64,000 nt of DNA from DASZIT01 sp036268775 (GTDB taxonomy: Bacteria > Actinomycetota > Acidimicrobiia > Acidimicrobiales > RAAP-2): positions 1-64,000 of the forward strand of contig DATATM010000003.1 in the NCBI GenBank assembly GCA_036268775.1, read 5' to 3'. Every line of letters starts with the position of its first letter. Positions within the stretch are counted from its first letter, which is position 1. Both the position numbers and the translations under genes were made by a program. Shown in pieces: positions 26,923 through 35,833 of this stretch. The notes below the pieces were generated by a model, which saw nothing but the letters and a program-made list of their open reading frames with translations, did no database searches and had not been told where the DNA came from.

Positions 26923-27156
26923 ATGAACGACGTCGAAGCGGCCAAAGCGGTAGTGGTGGGGGCGGAGACCAACGGGGCCATGAACCAGGTGAGGGCGGAG
27001 CTGAGGGAGATCGCCGCGGCGGTGGATCGGGTCAGCGACCTCTCCCATCCGACCATGGAGCTGTTGGAGGCCAGCCGGGCGATCCAAAGCGCCCTGGTGT
27101 CCTTGGGTAACTGGAGTGGCTCCACCAGCGGCGAAGCCCCGGTCCTCAGCCGCTGA
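26923..27156 (+). CDS. Small helical protein, unknown function
   Basis: 77 residues from ATG 26923, with CGGAGG 5 bases before it. The composition (MNDVEAAKAVVVGAETNGAM, then VRAELREIAAAVDRVSDL) predicts amphipathic helices; no motif or membrane segment is visible. The 248 bp before it hold no supportable gene, so it probably has its own promoter. It ends 21 bp from the convergent ABC operon. Confidence 0.55.
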   Translation: MNDVEAAKAVVVGAETNGAMNQVRAELREIAAAVDRVSDLSHPTMELLEASRAIQSALVSLGNWSGSTSGEAPVLSR

Positions 27157-27177
27157 AGCCGATTGCCACGGTGACGA

Positions 27178-28017
27178 TCAGCTGAGGATGTCCTTCCGGT
27201 CGAACCAGATCCAGGCCAAGGCCAGGAAGCCGACGGTGTAAACGGTCTGGACGACGGCCAAGTGGGGATAGCCGCTGAAGCTGGTGGGTTGGGAGAAGAC
27301 CTGGGTCCAGAGGCCGGTCCCCTTGTCGGTGACCGGGAGCCACGGCCCCAAGGCGTGGAGCCCGGGGATGTTGTCGAGCGCCCGGGAGACGAACACCATG
27401 AACACCGCCCCGGCCACCGCGCTGAACGGTCGGTCGGTGAGGGTGGAACAGAGGATGGCGAAGGCGAAGGTGCTGACCATCGTCCCCGCCACGATGGCCG
27501 TCACCAACCCGATCCGAGCCAGGGCTTGCAGCGGGGAGAACACCGAGAGTCCGCTGGCGAAGGGGGAGGCGTGTTGAAGGTCGATCACCGCCAGGGGATG
27601 CCACCCGAAGGCGGCCACTCCGGAGACGAGTCCGGCCACCGCCACCAGCACCACTGCGGCCAGGGAGTAGATTCCCGCCACTGCCACCTTGGAGGCAAGC
27701 AGGCGCCACCTCGATACCGGTCGGGCCAGCAGGTACCGGAGGCTTCCCCACGAGCTCTCCCCGGCTACCGATTCCCCCGCGAAGACGGCGACGGCCAGGG
27801 GGAGGAGAAAGAGCAGCAGGGCGTTCAGGGCGATCAGCGCCATCGACAATCCCGACGAGTTGGGGACCACCGATCCGTAGTCGCCCAGCCGCTCGGGAGT
27901 CGAGCCGCTGGTCAGCCCGATGATCAGGGTCACCACGACGGAGACGGCCACCAAGATGGCCAGGACGACCCAGTAGCTGGTCCGTCGAAGTTGCTTACGG
28001 AGCTCGAGCTGGATCAA
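27178..28017 (-). CDS. ABC transporter permease (ABC-2 type), second of a pair
   Basis: 279 residues, about six membrane segments. It is a paralogue of the gene just upstream: both have FAGE-x-VAGE-x-x-WGSLRYLLARPVSR, AFGWHPL and a terminal W-F-x-RKDIL. I place the start at TTG 28017 (LIQLELRKQLRRTSYW aligns with MILIEWYKQFHRPKTY of the paralogue). It overlaps the upstream stop as TTGA, with AAGGA 8-9 bases before it. A GTG at 28047 would lengthen it without homology. Works with the ATPase and partner permease. Confidence 0.87.
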   Translation of the reverse strand: MIQLELRKQLRRTSYWVVLAILVAVSVVVTLIIGLTSGSTPERLGDYGSVVPNSSGLSMALIALNALLLFLLPLAVAVFAGESVAGESSWGSLRYLLARPVSRWRLLASKVAVAGIYSLAAVVLVAVAGLVSGVAAFGWHPLAVIDLQHASPFASGLSVFSPLQALARIGLVTAIVAGTMVSTFAFAILCSTLTDRPFSAVAGAVFMVFVSRALDNIPGLHALGPWLPVTDKGTGLWTQVFSQPTSFSGYPHLAVVQTVYTVGFLALAWIWFDRKDILS

Positions 28018-28856
28018 TCGAGAATGTCCTTGCGAGTGAACCACCACTGGGCCAGGGCCATGAAGACGACGAAGTAGACGGCCTGGAGGACGAGGAAGTG
28101 GGGCACCCCGGAGAGATCGGCCGGCCGGGTGAACTGGTGCTGCCAGAGGTCGATGTCATTGTTGGGCATGTACCGGTTCACCACCGTGATCCCCGGGAGG
28201 TAGTCGGCGTTGAACACCCGGGAGATGATGGTCAACGCCACGCCACCGGCCACCGCCACCAGGGGACGGCGGGTGGTGGTGGACAAGAAGAATGCCACCG
28301 CGAAGATGCTGGCCATGCCGGCCCCCACGTAGAGCACGCTGATCCCCAAGTGGCCGAACATGGTGCCCACCTGGACGATCTCCGCTTGGGGGCGGATGGG
28401 AGTGGAGGTGCTGCCATCGGTGACCTTCAGGGGATGCCATCCGAAGGCCAGGCCGCCGGTCACCAACGCCACCACCGCCAGCAGCAGCAGGGCGATGACC
28501 GAAAGGGCGCCGGCCACCGCCGCCTTCGACCACAGGATCCGGGTGCGGGAGACCGGACGGGCCAGGAGGTAGCGGAGGCTTCCCCAACCGGCTTCCCCGG
28601 CCACCGCCTCCCCGGCGAAGATGGACACGGCCAAAGGCAGGAAGAATTTCATGGTGCTCGACAGCGCGATGATCGGAAGACTGAATCCCGACATGCGAGG
28701 GACCATCAACAGCGGAAGGTCACCGACGAATTCGGTCTGGCCGGATCCGGTCGCCGCCAGCGCCACCGTGAGCACGACGACGAGTCCGACCACGATGCCC
28801 AGGGTGGCGTAGGTCTTGGGCCGGTGGAACTGCTTGTACCACTCGATGAGGATCAA
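28014..28856 (-). CDS. ABC transporter permease (ABC-2 type), first of a pair
   Basis: 280 residues with an N-terminal membrane segment (YATLGIVVGLVVVLTVALAA), the conserved cytoplasmic/elbow motif FAGEAVAGEAGWGSLRYLLARPVSR and four to five further segments. Start is TTG 28856, overlapping the ATPase stop as TTGA (28856-28853). Together with its paralogue and the ATPase it should form an exporter of unknown substrate; the upstream lipoprotein gene is part of the same operon. Confidence 0.88.
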   Translation of the reverse strand: MILIEWYKQFHRPKTYATLGIVVGLVVVLTVALAATGSGQTEFVGDLPLLMVPRMSGFSLPIIALSSTMKFFLPLAVSIFAGEAVAGEAGWGSLRYLLARPVSRTRILWSKAAVAGALSVIALLLLAVVALVTGGLAFGWHPLKVTDGSTSTPIRPQAEIVQVGTMFGHLGISVLYVGAGMASIFAVAFFLSTTTRRPLVAVAGGVALTIISRVFNADYLPGITVVNRYMPNNDIDLWQHQFTRPADLSGVPHFLVLQAVYFVVFMALAQWWFTRKDILD

Positions 28857-29845
28857 GGCCGGTGGGGACCGGTGACGTCGGAGCCGAACGGATCGGCATC
28901 GAAGAGCCGGAGGTAGGCGTCTTCGAAGTTGTTGGACCGAAAGCCGGATACGGTGAGTCCGGCGGCATGCAGGGCATCGAGCAGAGCGGCCGGCGCCAGT
29001 CCCTCGGCTTCGATGATCAGGGTCCCGGGCCCGGCGGCGGCGGCGGCCCGTCGCACGCCGGGAAGGGCCTGGAGCACCGCCATCCCGCGATCAGGATCGT
29101 CGACCTCCAATCGGACCCGGGGGATCCCGCCGATCAACTTGCCCACCGTTCCGGTGGCCACCAGTCGTCCGGAGCGCAGAATGGCGGCATGGGTGCAGAC
29201 CTGTTCCACCTCGGACATCTGGTGGCTCGACAGCACGATGGTCTTCCCGGTGGCGGCCCAGGCGGCAATGGCGGCATGGACATCCCGGATCTGTGCCGGG
29301 TCCATGCCGGTGGTGGGCTCATCCAGCAAGAGGAGGTCGGGCGCGCCGAGGAGGGCCTGGGCCAGGGCCAACCGGTAGCGCATGCCGTGGGAGTAACGGG
29401 AGAACCGGCGGTCGATGGCCTCGCCCAGGCCCGTCATCGCGATGGCGGTGTCGAGCTCGGGGGAGTCGCGGCTGAGCCCGATCTGCCGACCGATCAGGTC
29501 GAGGTTGCGGCGCCCGGAGAGATAGGGCACGAAACCCGGCCCGTCCACCAGGGCCCCGACCCGGGCCAGCACGTCGGCCCCGGGGCGGATCTCCTCCCCG
29601 AAGAGCCGGCACCGGCCCGAGGTGGGTCGGACCAGACCGAGGAGGATTCGAAGGGTGATGGTCTTGCCCGACCCGTTGGGCCCGACCAGGCCGAGGATCT
29701 GACCGGGTGCCATCTCCAGGCTGAGATCGTCCACCGCGGTGACTCCGTTCGGGAGCCGTTTGGTCAGGTGCTCGATCTGGAGGGCCGGGGTCGACTCGGG
29801 GTTCGGCATCGGCGGCTCGGGGTCAAGCGCCATCGGTGTCACCAT
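28853..29845 (-). CDS. ABC transporter ATP-binding protein
   Basis: 330 residues. Walker A GPNGSGKT is at 55-62, the signature region is YSHGMRYRLALAQALLGAPDLLLLDEPTTGMD, and the H-loop is SSHQMSEVEQ. The C-terminal 90 residues form the accessory domain seen in ABC-2 drug/lipid exporters (CcmA/DrrA-like). ATG 29845 has AGGAGG at a good distance and lies inside the end of the lipoprotein gene (23-bp overlap), indicating coupling. Confidence 0.92.
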   Translation of the reverse strand: MVTPMALDPEPPMPNPESTPALQIEHLTKRLPNGVTAVDDLSLEMAPGQILGLVGPNGSGKTITLRILLGLVRPTSGRCRLFGEEIRPGADVLARVGALVDGPGFVPYLSGRRNLDLIGRQIGLSRDSPELDTAIAMTGLGEAIDRRFSRYSHGMRYRLALAQALLGAPDLLLLDEPTTGMDPAQIRDVHAAIAAWAATGKTIVLSSHQMSEVEQVCTHAAILRSGRLVATGTVGKLIGGIPRVRLEVDDPDRGMAVLQALPGVRRAAAAAGPGTLIIEAEGLAPAALLDALHAAGLTVSGFRSNNFEDAYLRLFDADPFGSDVTGPHRP

Positions 29846-30737
29846 TGTTGAGCGCCTCCTGTTCCGCGCCGGGGATCATGGCGGCGATGTCGACGACCTG
29901 GTGACGCGGTGGTTTGGCATCGTTGACCGCCGCTCCGAATTGCTTCAGGGCCAGAGTCAGTTCCCCGATCCCGGCCCCCGGAGGAGTGACCCGGGCTCCC
30001 ACCAGCCGACCGGCGCTGTCCACCCAGGTCTGCAGGGTCAGGATGGCCGCCGCCCCGGAGGCGCCGCCGTCGGTGGCGGCAATCTCCGAGGTGATGGCGT
30101 GCGAAAAGCTGTCGCCGGCGGGGCCGGTGGCGTGGGCCAGCGCTTGGTTGAGGTTGACGGTCACCAAGTAGCTGTCGGTCGGCTGTTGGCCGAAGCTCAC
30201 TCGTCCGGCCGGGGAGGCGGCGGTCGAGCCCCAAGCCAGTTCGTCGAGGGTGAAGGCGGGATTGATGCTCTCGGTCTGGATGATGTAGGGGGGAAAATTG
30301 ATGTTGAAGGTGGTCATGTCGGCGAAGTTGGCAAACACCCACGGTCTCCCGGCCTGGAGCTGTGGGCTCGATGCCGGCGGCTTGATGAAGACGGTGTCGG
30401 TGAGGAACACCATCTGTTCGGTTCCTCCCGACGCTCCGGGGAGGTCCATCCGGATGGCTCCGGAAGGGGCTCGGAAGTCGACCGCCCCACTGGCATCCCG
30501 GGGCGTCGCCGCCACGCTATTCGGCCCCGAGCGAGAGAACGTCATGTCGAAGGCGCTGGTGCGGGTCAAGGTGTTGGTGACCGCGCTCTTCACCGCCGCC
30601 AATGCCGCCGGCGAAGGCGCCGAGGTGGGCGGGGGAGTGGTGGGCGACCCGCCGCTCGAGTTGGATGCGCTGCAGCCGGCCAGTCCAACGGTAGCCAACC
30701 CCGCTGCCACCGCCAACACCGATCGGGTTCGAGATCT
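29823..30737 (-). CDS. Lipoprotein, first gene of the ABC operon
   Basis: From GTG 30737 a 304-residue protein has a clean lipoprotein signal: LAVAAGLATVGLAGC with the lipidated Cys at 23. An upstream ATG pair (30815) would give an atypically long signal region. The mature part has a Thr/Pro/Ser-rich linker and a beta-rich domain (SAVDFRAPSGAIRMDL-type strands) like LppX/LprG-fold lipid-binding lipoproteins, though I cannot assign a family. It may deliver or accept the substrate of the exporter encoded downstream. Confidence 0.78.
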   Translation of the reverse strand, partial: RSRTRSVLAVAAGLATVGLAGCSASNSSGGSPTTPPPTSAPSPAALAAVKSAVTNTLTRTSAFDMTFSRSGPNSVAATPRDASGAVDFRAPSGAIRMDLPGASGGTEQMVFLTDTVFIKPPASSPQLQAGRPWVFANFADMTTFNINFPPYIIQTESINPAFTLDELAWGSTAASPAGRVSFGQQPTDSYLVTVNLNQALAHATGPAGDSFSHAITSEIAATDGGASGAAAILTLQTWVDSAGRLVGARVTPPGAGIGELTLALKQFGAAVNDAKPPRHQVVDIAAMIPGAEQEALNNGDTDGA

Positions 30738-30987
30738 CACCGGTGCCGCCCCCCGATGCGCCGTCGTGGCCGACCGCGGAACGAATATTCCCGGCGACCC
30801 CGCATGCTCCATCATCGCATCTGCCGGGTGGGACCGGCGCGGATTGCGATGGCAACTGCGTCCAGGGAGCGACCGGAAGGCAAGCCTGGCGACCCAGAAC
30901 GGAGGCGCGGCCGGGAGGAAAAGCAGGGGACTCCAGGGTCCCTTCCCCTATCCTGGGCGGAACCGATCGTGGAGGGTGGGAGGAAGG

Positions 30988-32601
30988 ATGTCGAGCCCGG
31001 TTCATCCGACCCCTCCGATTCCCGCCACCGAACCCGCCTCCGGCGCCGGTGATCGTGTCCCCGTAGGTCGCCCGAGTCGGCGGCGGTGGGCGACGCTGTC
31101 GGTGTTGTGCGTCAGCCTGCTGCTGATCAGCCTGGACAACACCGTCCTGAATGTGGCCCTTCCTTCCATCGTGCGGAGTCTGGGGGCCAGCTCCAGCCAA
31201 TTGCAGTGGATGGTGGATGCCTATGCGGTGGTGTTCGCCGGGCTGTTGCTCTCCCTCGGCGCTCTCGGGGATCGGGTCGGCCGGAAATGGGTCTTCATGG
31301 CGGGCCTGGTGGTGTTCGGGGGCGGCTCCGCCTATGCCGCCTGGTCGGGGAGCCCCGACCGCCTGACCCTGGCCCGGGCGGCGATGGGCATCGGGGCGGC
31401 GGCGTTGATGCCCTGCACCCTGTCGATCCTCACCAATGTGTTCACTGAGGAGCGGGACCGGGTCCGGGCCATCGGCATCTGGTCGGGGACCACCGGTCTC
31501 GGGGTCGCCCTGGGTCCGATCCTCGGTGGAGTGCTGTTGGCCCACTACTGGTGGGGATCGGTGTTTCTGGTCAACGTCCCGGTGGCTGCCCTCGGGCTCA
31601 TCGCCGCCATCTGGCTGGTGCCCAACTCCCGCAATCCCGCCACCCGCCGCCCCGATCCGGTCGGGGCGTTCCTGTCCATACTCGGGGGCGGGGCGCTGCT
31701 GTGGGGAATCATCGAGGCGCCGAGCCGGGGTTGGACCTCCCCGTTGATCGTCGGAGCCCTGGCCGCCGCCGCGGTCCTCATCACGGTGTTCGTGGTGTGG
31801 GAGCGGCGGATCGACCACCCGATGTTGCCGCTCCGGTTCTTTGCCAGCCGCCGTTACAGCGTGGCCATCGCCGCCCTCGCCCTCGTCCTCTTCGCCCTGT
31901 TGGGGATGTTCTTCGTGATGACCCAGTATCTCCAGTTCGTCCTCGGGTACAGCCCCCTGGAGGCGGGGGTGCGCATCGCCCCGGTCGCCCTCGCCCTCTT
32001 GGTCATCGCCCCGGTGTCGGTGGTGGTGGCCCATCGCTACGGCACCAAGGTGGTGGTGGTGAGCGGCATGGCGCTGATCGCGGTGGGCCTCGGTCTGCTG
32101 TCGCGGACCACGGTGGCGGGTACCTACCAGGATTCCCTCGCCGCCCTGATGGTGATCGGGGTGGGGGTGGCGCTGGCGCTCGCCCCCTCTACCGAATCGG
32201 TGATGGGATCGCTGCCCAAAGAGGAGGCCGGCGTCGGGTCGGCCACCAACGACACCGCCATGCAACTCGGGGGGGCCATGGGGGTGGGGGTTCTCGGGAC
32301 GCTGCTCATCTTGCGCTACCAGCACTTGATGGCCCCGGTGGTCGCCCACGCCGGGGTTCCGGCCAGCGTGCGAGGGCTCATCGAGAGCTCCATCGGGGCG
32401 GCCCTGGCCGTGTCCCAGCAGGCCCCGAAGCCGCTGGGTGCCGAACTGGCGTTGGTGGCTCGCCAGTCCTTCGTGTCCGGGATGGACTTGGCCTTGGTGG
32501 TCGCCGCCGCGGTGGTGGGGCTGGCCGCCTTCCTGGTCCTCATCCTCCTCCCCAACCAGGGGTCGGTGGTGCAATTTGAAGACGCCATCCCACCCCTCTA
32601 G
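30988..32601 (+). CDS. DHA2-type MFS exporter
   Basis: 537 residues with about 14 membrane segments: ISLDNTVLNVALPS in TM1, GALGDRVGRKWVF in loop 2-3, and GLGVALGPILGGVLL in TM5. ATG 30988 is preceded by GGAGG and AGGAAGG; the frame is open far upstream but that region lies over the divergent lipoprotein gene. It resembles the exporter at 51484-53088 more than the one at 24769. No adjacent dedicated regulator is visible. Confidence 0.9.
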   Translation: MSSPVHPTPPIPATEPASGAGDRVPVGRPSRRRWATLSVLCVSLLLISLDNTVLNVALPSIVRSLGASSSQLQWMVDAYAVVFAGLLLSLGALGDRVGRKWVFMAGLVVFGGGSAYAAWSGSPDRLTLARAAMGIGAAALMPCTLSILTNVFTEERDRVRAIGIWSGTTGLGVALGPILGGVLLAHYWWGSVFLVNVPVAALGLIAAIWLVPNSRNPATRRPDPVGAFLSILGGGALLWGIIEAPSRGWTSPLIVGALAAAAVLITVFVVWERRIDHPMLPLRFFASRRYSVAIAALALVLFALLGMFFVMTQYLQFVLGYSPLEAGVRIAPVALALLVIAPVSVVVAHRYGTKVVVVSGMALIAVGLGLLSRTTVAGTYQDSLAALMVIGVGVALALAPSTESVMGSLPKEEAGVGSATNDTAMQLGGAMGVGVLGTLLILRYQHLMAPVVAHAGVPASVRGLIESSIGAALAVSQQAPKPLGAELALVARQSFVSGMDLALVVAAAVVGLAAFLVLILLPNQGSVVQFEDAIPPL

Positions 32602-32628
32602 ACGGTGGGTCCGGATGCCACCGGGCGG

Positions 32629-33711
32629 CTATGGATGGACGCCGGACCCGTCCTCGTCGTCGGCGGGGTAGACATCGATCTGGGTGGCCTTCACCGACGC
32701 CCACACCGGGGCACCGTCGGTGAGGCCGAGAGCGGCCAGCGCCACCGCGGTGATCTCCGCCGTCACCCGGATCGGCCCGTCGAGGAGCACCCGGGCCCGA
32801 TCGCCCATCAGGTGGATCTCGGCCACCCGGGTGGACCAGGTGTTGCGGGGGCTGCCGCTCGGGGGGTCTAGATAGAGGGCGATGTCCCGGGGGGCGATCA
32901 CCCCGAACATGTCACCGGCGAACGGACTGGCGGTCTCCAGGCTGATGCCCTCGGTCATCGCCAGGGTGGTCCCGTCAGCGTGACCCCGGAGCAGGTTGAG
33001 CCCCATCAGTTGGGCGACGTAGGCGGTACGGGGGCGGGTGGTCACCGCCTCCAGCGTTCCTTCCTGGACCAGCTGTCCGGCCTCGATGATGACCAGCCGA
33101 TCGGCGATGGCGGCGGCGTCGAGGGGATCGTGGGTCACCATGACACACGAGCCCTGGAAGGCCCGGAGATCGTGGCGGAGCTGGTGCCGCACCGACCCTC
33201 GGATCCCGGCGTCGAGGGCGGCCATCGGCTCGTCGAGCAGCAGCAGCCGGGGGTTGGGGGCCAGCGCCCGGGCCAGCGCCACCCGCTGAGCTTCCCCGCC
33301 GGAGAGTTGGCGGGGCTTGGCGTCGGCCTTGGCGGCCAGGCCCACCCGGCCGAGCCAGTCGGAGGCCCGTTGGGTCGCCTCGGCTTTGGAGGCGCCCCGG
33401 CTCCGGGGACCAAAGGCGACATTGGCGAGAGCGGTGAGGTGAGGGAAGAGGAGGTAGTCCTGGAACACCATCCCGCAGGGCCGACGGTCAGGGGGGACCA
33501 GCACCTTGGCCACTGGGTCGTCGAGCACCTCGCCGTCCAACACGATCCGACCCCCGGACAGTGGCTGGAGACCGGCCAGCGCCCGCAGCAGCGTCGACTT
33601 CCCGCTGCCGTTGGGCCCGAGCACCGCCACCACCTCGCCGTCGGCCACTTCGAGGTGGAGGCGCTGGTGGAAGCTCCCGACGGTGACCTCGATGTCGGCG
33701 GTGAGGCTCAA
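32629..33711 (-). CDS. modC: Molybdate ABC transporter ATP-binding protein
   Basis: About 360 residues. Walker A GPNGSGKS at 32-39, Q-loop MVFQDYLLFPHLTAL, signature LSGGEAQRVALARAL, Walker B LLLLDEPMAALD, and a C-terminal TOBE domain (about 290-350). The start chosen is TTG 33711, which overlaps the modB stop as TTGA (33711-33708) and gives MSLTADIEVTVGSF; a GTG at 33732 is the alternative. Energises molybdate (or tungstate) uptake with ModB and ModA encoded upstream. Confidence 0.92.
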   Translation of the reverse strand: MSLTADIEVTVGSFHQRLHLEVADGEVVAVLGPNGSGKSTLLRALAGLQPLSGGRIVLDGEVLDDPVAKVLVPPDRRPCGMVFQDYLLFPHLTALANVAFGPRSRGASKAEATQRASDWLGRVGLAAKADAKPRQLSGGEAQRVALARALAPNPRLLLLDEPMAALDAGIRGSVRHQLRHDLRAFQGSCVMVTHDPLDAAAIADRLVIIEAGQLVQEGTLEAVTTRPRTAYVAQLMGLNLLRGHADGTTLAMTEGISLETASPFAGDMFGVIAPRDIALYLDPPSGSPRNTWSTRVAEIHLMGDRARVLLDGPIRVTAEITAVALAALGLTDGAPVWASVKATQIDVYPADDEDGSGVHP

Positions 33712-34511
33712 GACACGATGGCGCCGAGCCACCGGCCCCGGAGGGAGACCAGGACCACGATGGAGATGGCCAGCAGGGCCAGTGACAGGGCGACGGCCAC
33801 GTGCTCATTGTCCTGGAGGGCCAGGTACACCGCCAGCGGCAGGGTCTGGGTCCGCCCCTGGATGTCCCCGGCGAAGGTGATGGTGGCGCCGAACTCCCCG
33901 AGCGCCCGGGCCCAGGTGAGGGCCGTCCCCGCCACCAGGGAGGGGGCGATCATCGGGAGGGAGACTCGCCGGAAGGTGGTCCAACGACCGGCCCCGAGAT
34001 TGGCCGCCGCCTCCTCGTACCGCCCGTCCATGGAGCGCAACGCCGCCTCCACGGTGACGACCAGGAAGGGCATGGCCACGAACGTCTCCGCCAGCACCGC
34101 CCCGGCGGTGCTGAAGGTGAACTGCACCCCAAACCAGTCGTAGAGGGGCCGGCCGAGGATCCCGTCGCGGCCGAAGGCGAGGAGGAGAGCCACCCCGCCG
34201 ACCACCGGCGGGAGCACCATCGGGAGGATGGTCAGTGACCGCACCAGATTCCGTCCCGGGAAGGTGGTGCGGGCGAGCACCCAGGCGAGGGGGACGCCGA
34301 AGACCAGCGACAGGCCGGTGGCCCACAACGAACAGATCAACGACAGCTTGAGGGCATCGACCGCCACCGGGTTGGTCAGGTCCGACCACAACGTCGACCA
34401 GGAAGCCTTGGAGAGCAGCCCGATCAACGGCACGGCCAGGAACGCCACCGTCAGGGTGGCGACGATCAGGATGAACAGCGGCGGCCGAAGGCTCCGGGTC
34501 CGGGTGGCCAT
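33708..34511 (-). CDS. modB: Molybdate ABC transporter permease
   Basis: 267 residues, five to six membrane segments, with the EAA loop EEAAANLGAGRWTTFRRVSLPMIAP that contacts ModC. VLPPVVGGVALLLAFGRDG and the FGATITFAG segment are typical of ModB. ATG 34511, 12 bp downstream of the modA stop. Forms the membrane channel of the molybdate importer. Confidence 0.93.
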   Translation of the reverse strand: MATRTRSLRPPLFILIVATLTVAFLAVPLIGLLSKASWSTLWSDLTNPVAVDALKLSLICSLWATGLSLVFGVPLAWVLARTTFPGRNLVRSLTILPMVLPPVVGGVALLLAFGRDGILGRPLYDWFGVQFTFSTAGAVLAETFVAMPFLVVTVEAALRSMDGRYEEAAANLGAGRWTTFRRVSLPMIAPSLVAGTALTWARALGEFGATITFAGDIQGRTQTLPLAVYLALQDNEHVAVALSLALLAISIVVLVSLRGRWLGAIVS

Positions 34512-34523
34512 CGACTCAGCGAT

Positions 34524-35357
34524 TCAGTGGGCCGGCAGGAAGCTGGCGGCCTGGAGCACCTTCTGGCCGGTGGTGCCGGTGACATAGGCGATCCACGCCT
34601 GGGCCAGCGTGGGGTTCTCGGTTCCCTTCACCATCGCCATCGGGTAGCTGGTGGGGACGTTCTTCGACGCCGGGATCGGGATGCTCACCCCCTGGGTGCC
34701 GACGGTCTTGGCGTTGGTCACGTAGACGATGGCGGCGTCGGCATCGCCGGTGGTCACCGCGGCCAGGGTGTGGTCCACATCCGGGCCCAGGGTGATCTTG
34801 GCGGTGGGAATGGTCACACCGGCCTTGGCCAGGGCCTGGGCGGCGGTGGCGCCGCAGGGGGCGGTGTTGACGCAGATGGCGACCACATTGGCCTTGTTGA
34901 GGTCGGCCAACGTTTGGATGCCCAGCGGGTTCCCCGGCTTCACCACGATCTCCAGGCTGTTCCGGGCGAAGGTGACGGGAGTGCCGGAGATGTCACCCGC
35001 CGCTTGGACGGTGGCCATGTTGGCGGGGGCGGCGGAGGCGAAGACGTCGGCTGGCGCCCCCTGCTGGATCTGGATGGCCAGCGCCCCCGACGACCCGAAG
35101 TTGAAGCTGATGGTGGTCCCGGGGTGGGCGGCCTGGAACTTGGTGCCGAGCTGGCCGAAGGCGGCGGTGAGTGACGAGGCGGCCGACACGGTGATCGATC
35201 CGGACAACTTCGCCGCCGCGGTGGTGGTCGTCGACGAGCTGGACGAGCTCCCACAGGCGGCGGCGGCGAGGGCGACGGCGGCCAGGGACAAGGCGCCAGC
35301 CGATCGTGTCCGGGACCTGATCACGGCACTCTCTTTTCTCATGTCAACCTTTCTCAT
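34524..35357 (-). CDS. modA: Molybdate-binding lipoprotein
   Basis: 277 residues; the lipobox AAACG puts the lipidated Cys at 35, followed by a Ser/Thr linker. The binding protein shows SAASSLTAAFGQLG, GSSGALAIQIQQGAPADVFASA and ARNSLEIVVKPGNP, as in ModA proteins that bind oxyanions through Ser and backbone contacts. Two starts are possible: ATG 35357, overlapping the regulator stop as ATGA, or ATG 35342 with GAAAGG upstream. Confidence 0.93.
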   Translation of the reverse strand: MRKVDMRKESAVIRSRTRSAGALSLAAVALAAAACGSSSSSSTTTTAAAKLSGSITVSAASSLTAAFGQLGTKFQAAHPGTTISFNFGSSGALAIQIQQGAPADVFASAAPANMATVQAAGDISGTPVTFARNSLEIVVKPGNPLGIQTLADLNKANVVAICVNTAPCGATAAQALAKAGVTIPTAKITLGPDVDHTLAAVTTGDADAAIVYVTNAKTVGTQGVSIPIPASKNVPTSYPMAMVKGTENPTLAQAWIAYVTGTTGQKVLQAASFLPAH

Positions 35358-35752
35358 GTCAGTGGGACCTCCACCATCACGCTGGTGGATTTGACGACGG
35401 CGGTGGCGAGATCACCCTCCTGGAGCTGCAGGTCGTCGGCCGCCTCCCGGGTCAGGAGGGAGACGATCCGGAATCGACCGGCCCGGATCTCGATGATGGC
35501 GGTGAGGACATCCCGCTCGACCCGGGTGACGATGCCGCTGAACCGGTTCCGGGCGGACTGGGTGAGGAGTTGTTCCGGGGTGTGGGCCTCCTGCTGCTCC
35601 CGGACGAAGCGGGCCACCGAGGCGCCGTCGACCATCCGGTGCCCGCCTTCCGACCGCGCTGTCTCCAGTCGGCCCTCGTCACACCACCGGCGGACGGTAT
35701 CGGCGCTGACCCCGAGGAGGTCGACCAGCTGACCAGGTCGGTACTGAGCCAT
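35354..35752 (-). CDS. HTH-TOBE molybdenum-responsive regulator candidate
   Basis: 132 residues: a MerR/excisionase-type helix-turn-helix (YRPGQLVDLLGVSADTVRRWCDEG, 4-50) followed by a TOBE/Mop-like domain (about 68-132, RNRFSGIVTRVERDVLTAIIEI). The TOBE part would bind molybdate, making this a functional analogue of ModE with a different DNA-binding domain. It is the first gene of the mod operon, coupled to modA by ATGA. An inverted repeat lies just upstream of its ATG. Confidence 0.85.
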   Translation of the reverse strand: MAQYRPGQLVDLLGVSADTVRRWCDEGRLETARSEGGHRMVDGASVARFVREQQEAHTPEQLLTQSARNRFSGIVTRVERDVLTAIIEIRAGRFRIVSLLTREAADDLQLQEGDLATAVVKSTSVMVEVPLT

Positions 35753-35790
35753 GGCTCACGAAGCTAGTCGGGAACCTTGGCAAATGTCGA

Positions 35791-35818
35791 GTATTGGGGT
35801 GAAATACCCCGCATATAC
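35791..35818 (-). promoter_or_regulatory. Inverted repeat upstream of the regulator-modABC operon
   Basis: GGGGT (35796-35800), GAAAT, ACCCC (35806-35810) form a perfect inverted repeat, with GTAT (35791-35794) and ATAC (35815-35818) as nearly symmetric outer arms. It starts 39 bp upstream of the regulator ATG in an 81-bp gap after moaC, the right place for an operator of the HTH-TOBE protein. Confidence 0.5.
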
Positions 35819-35833
35819 TGGAGAACAGCCCAT

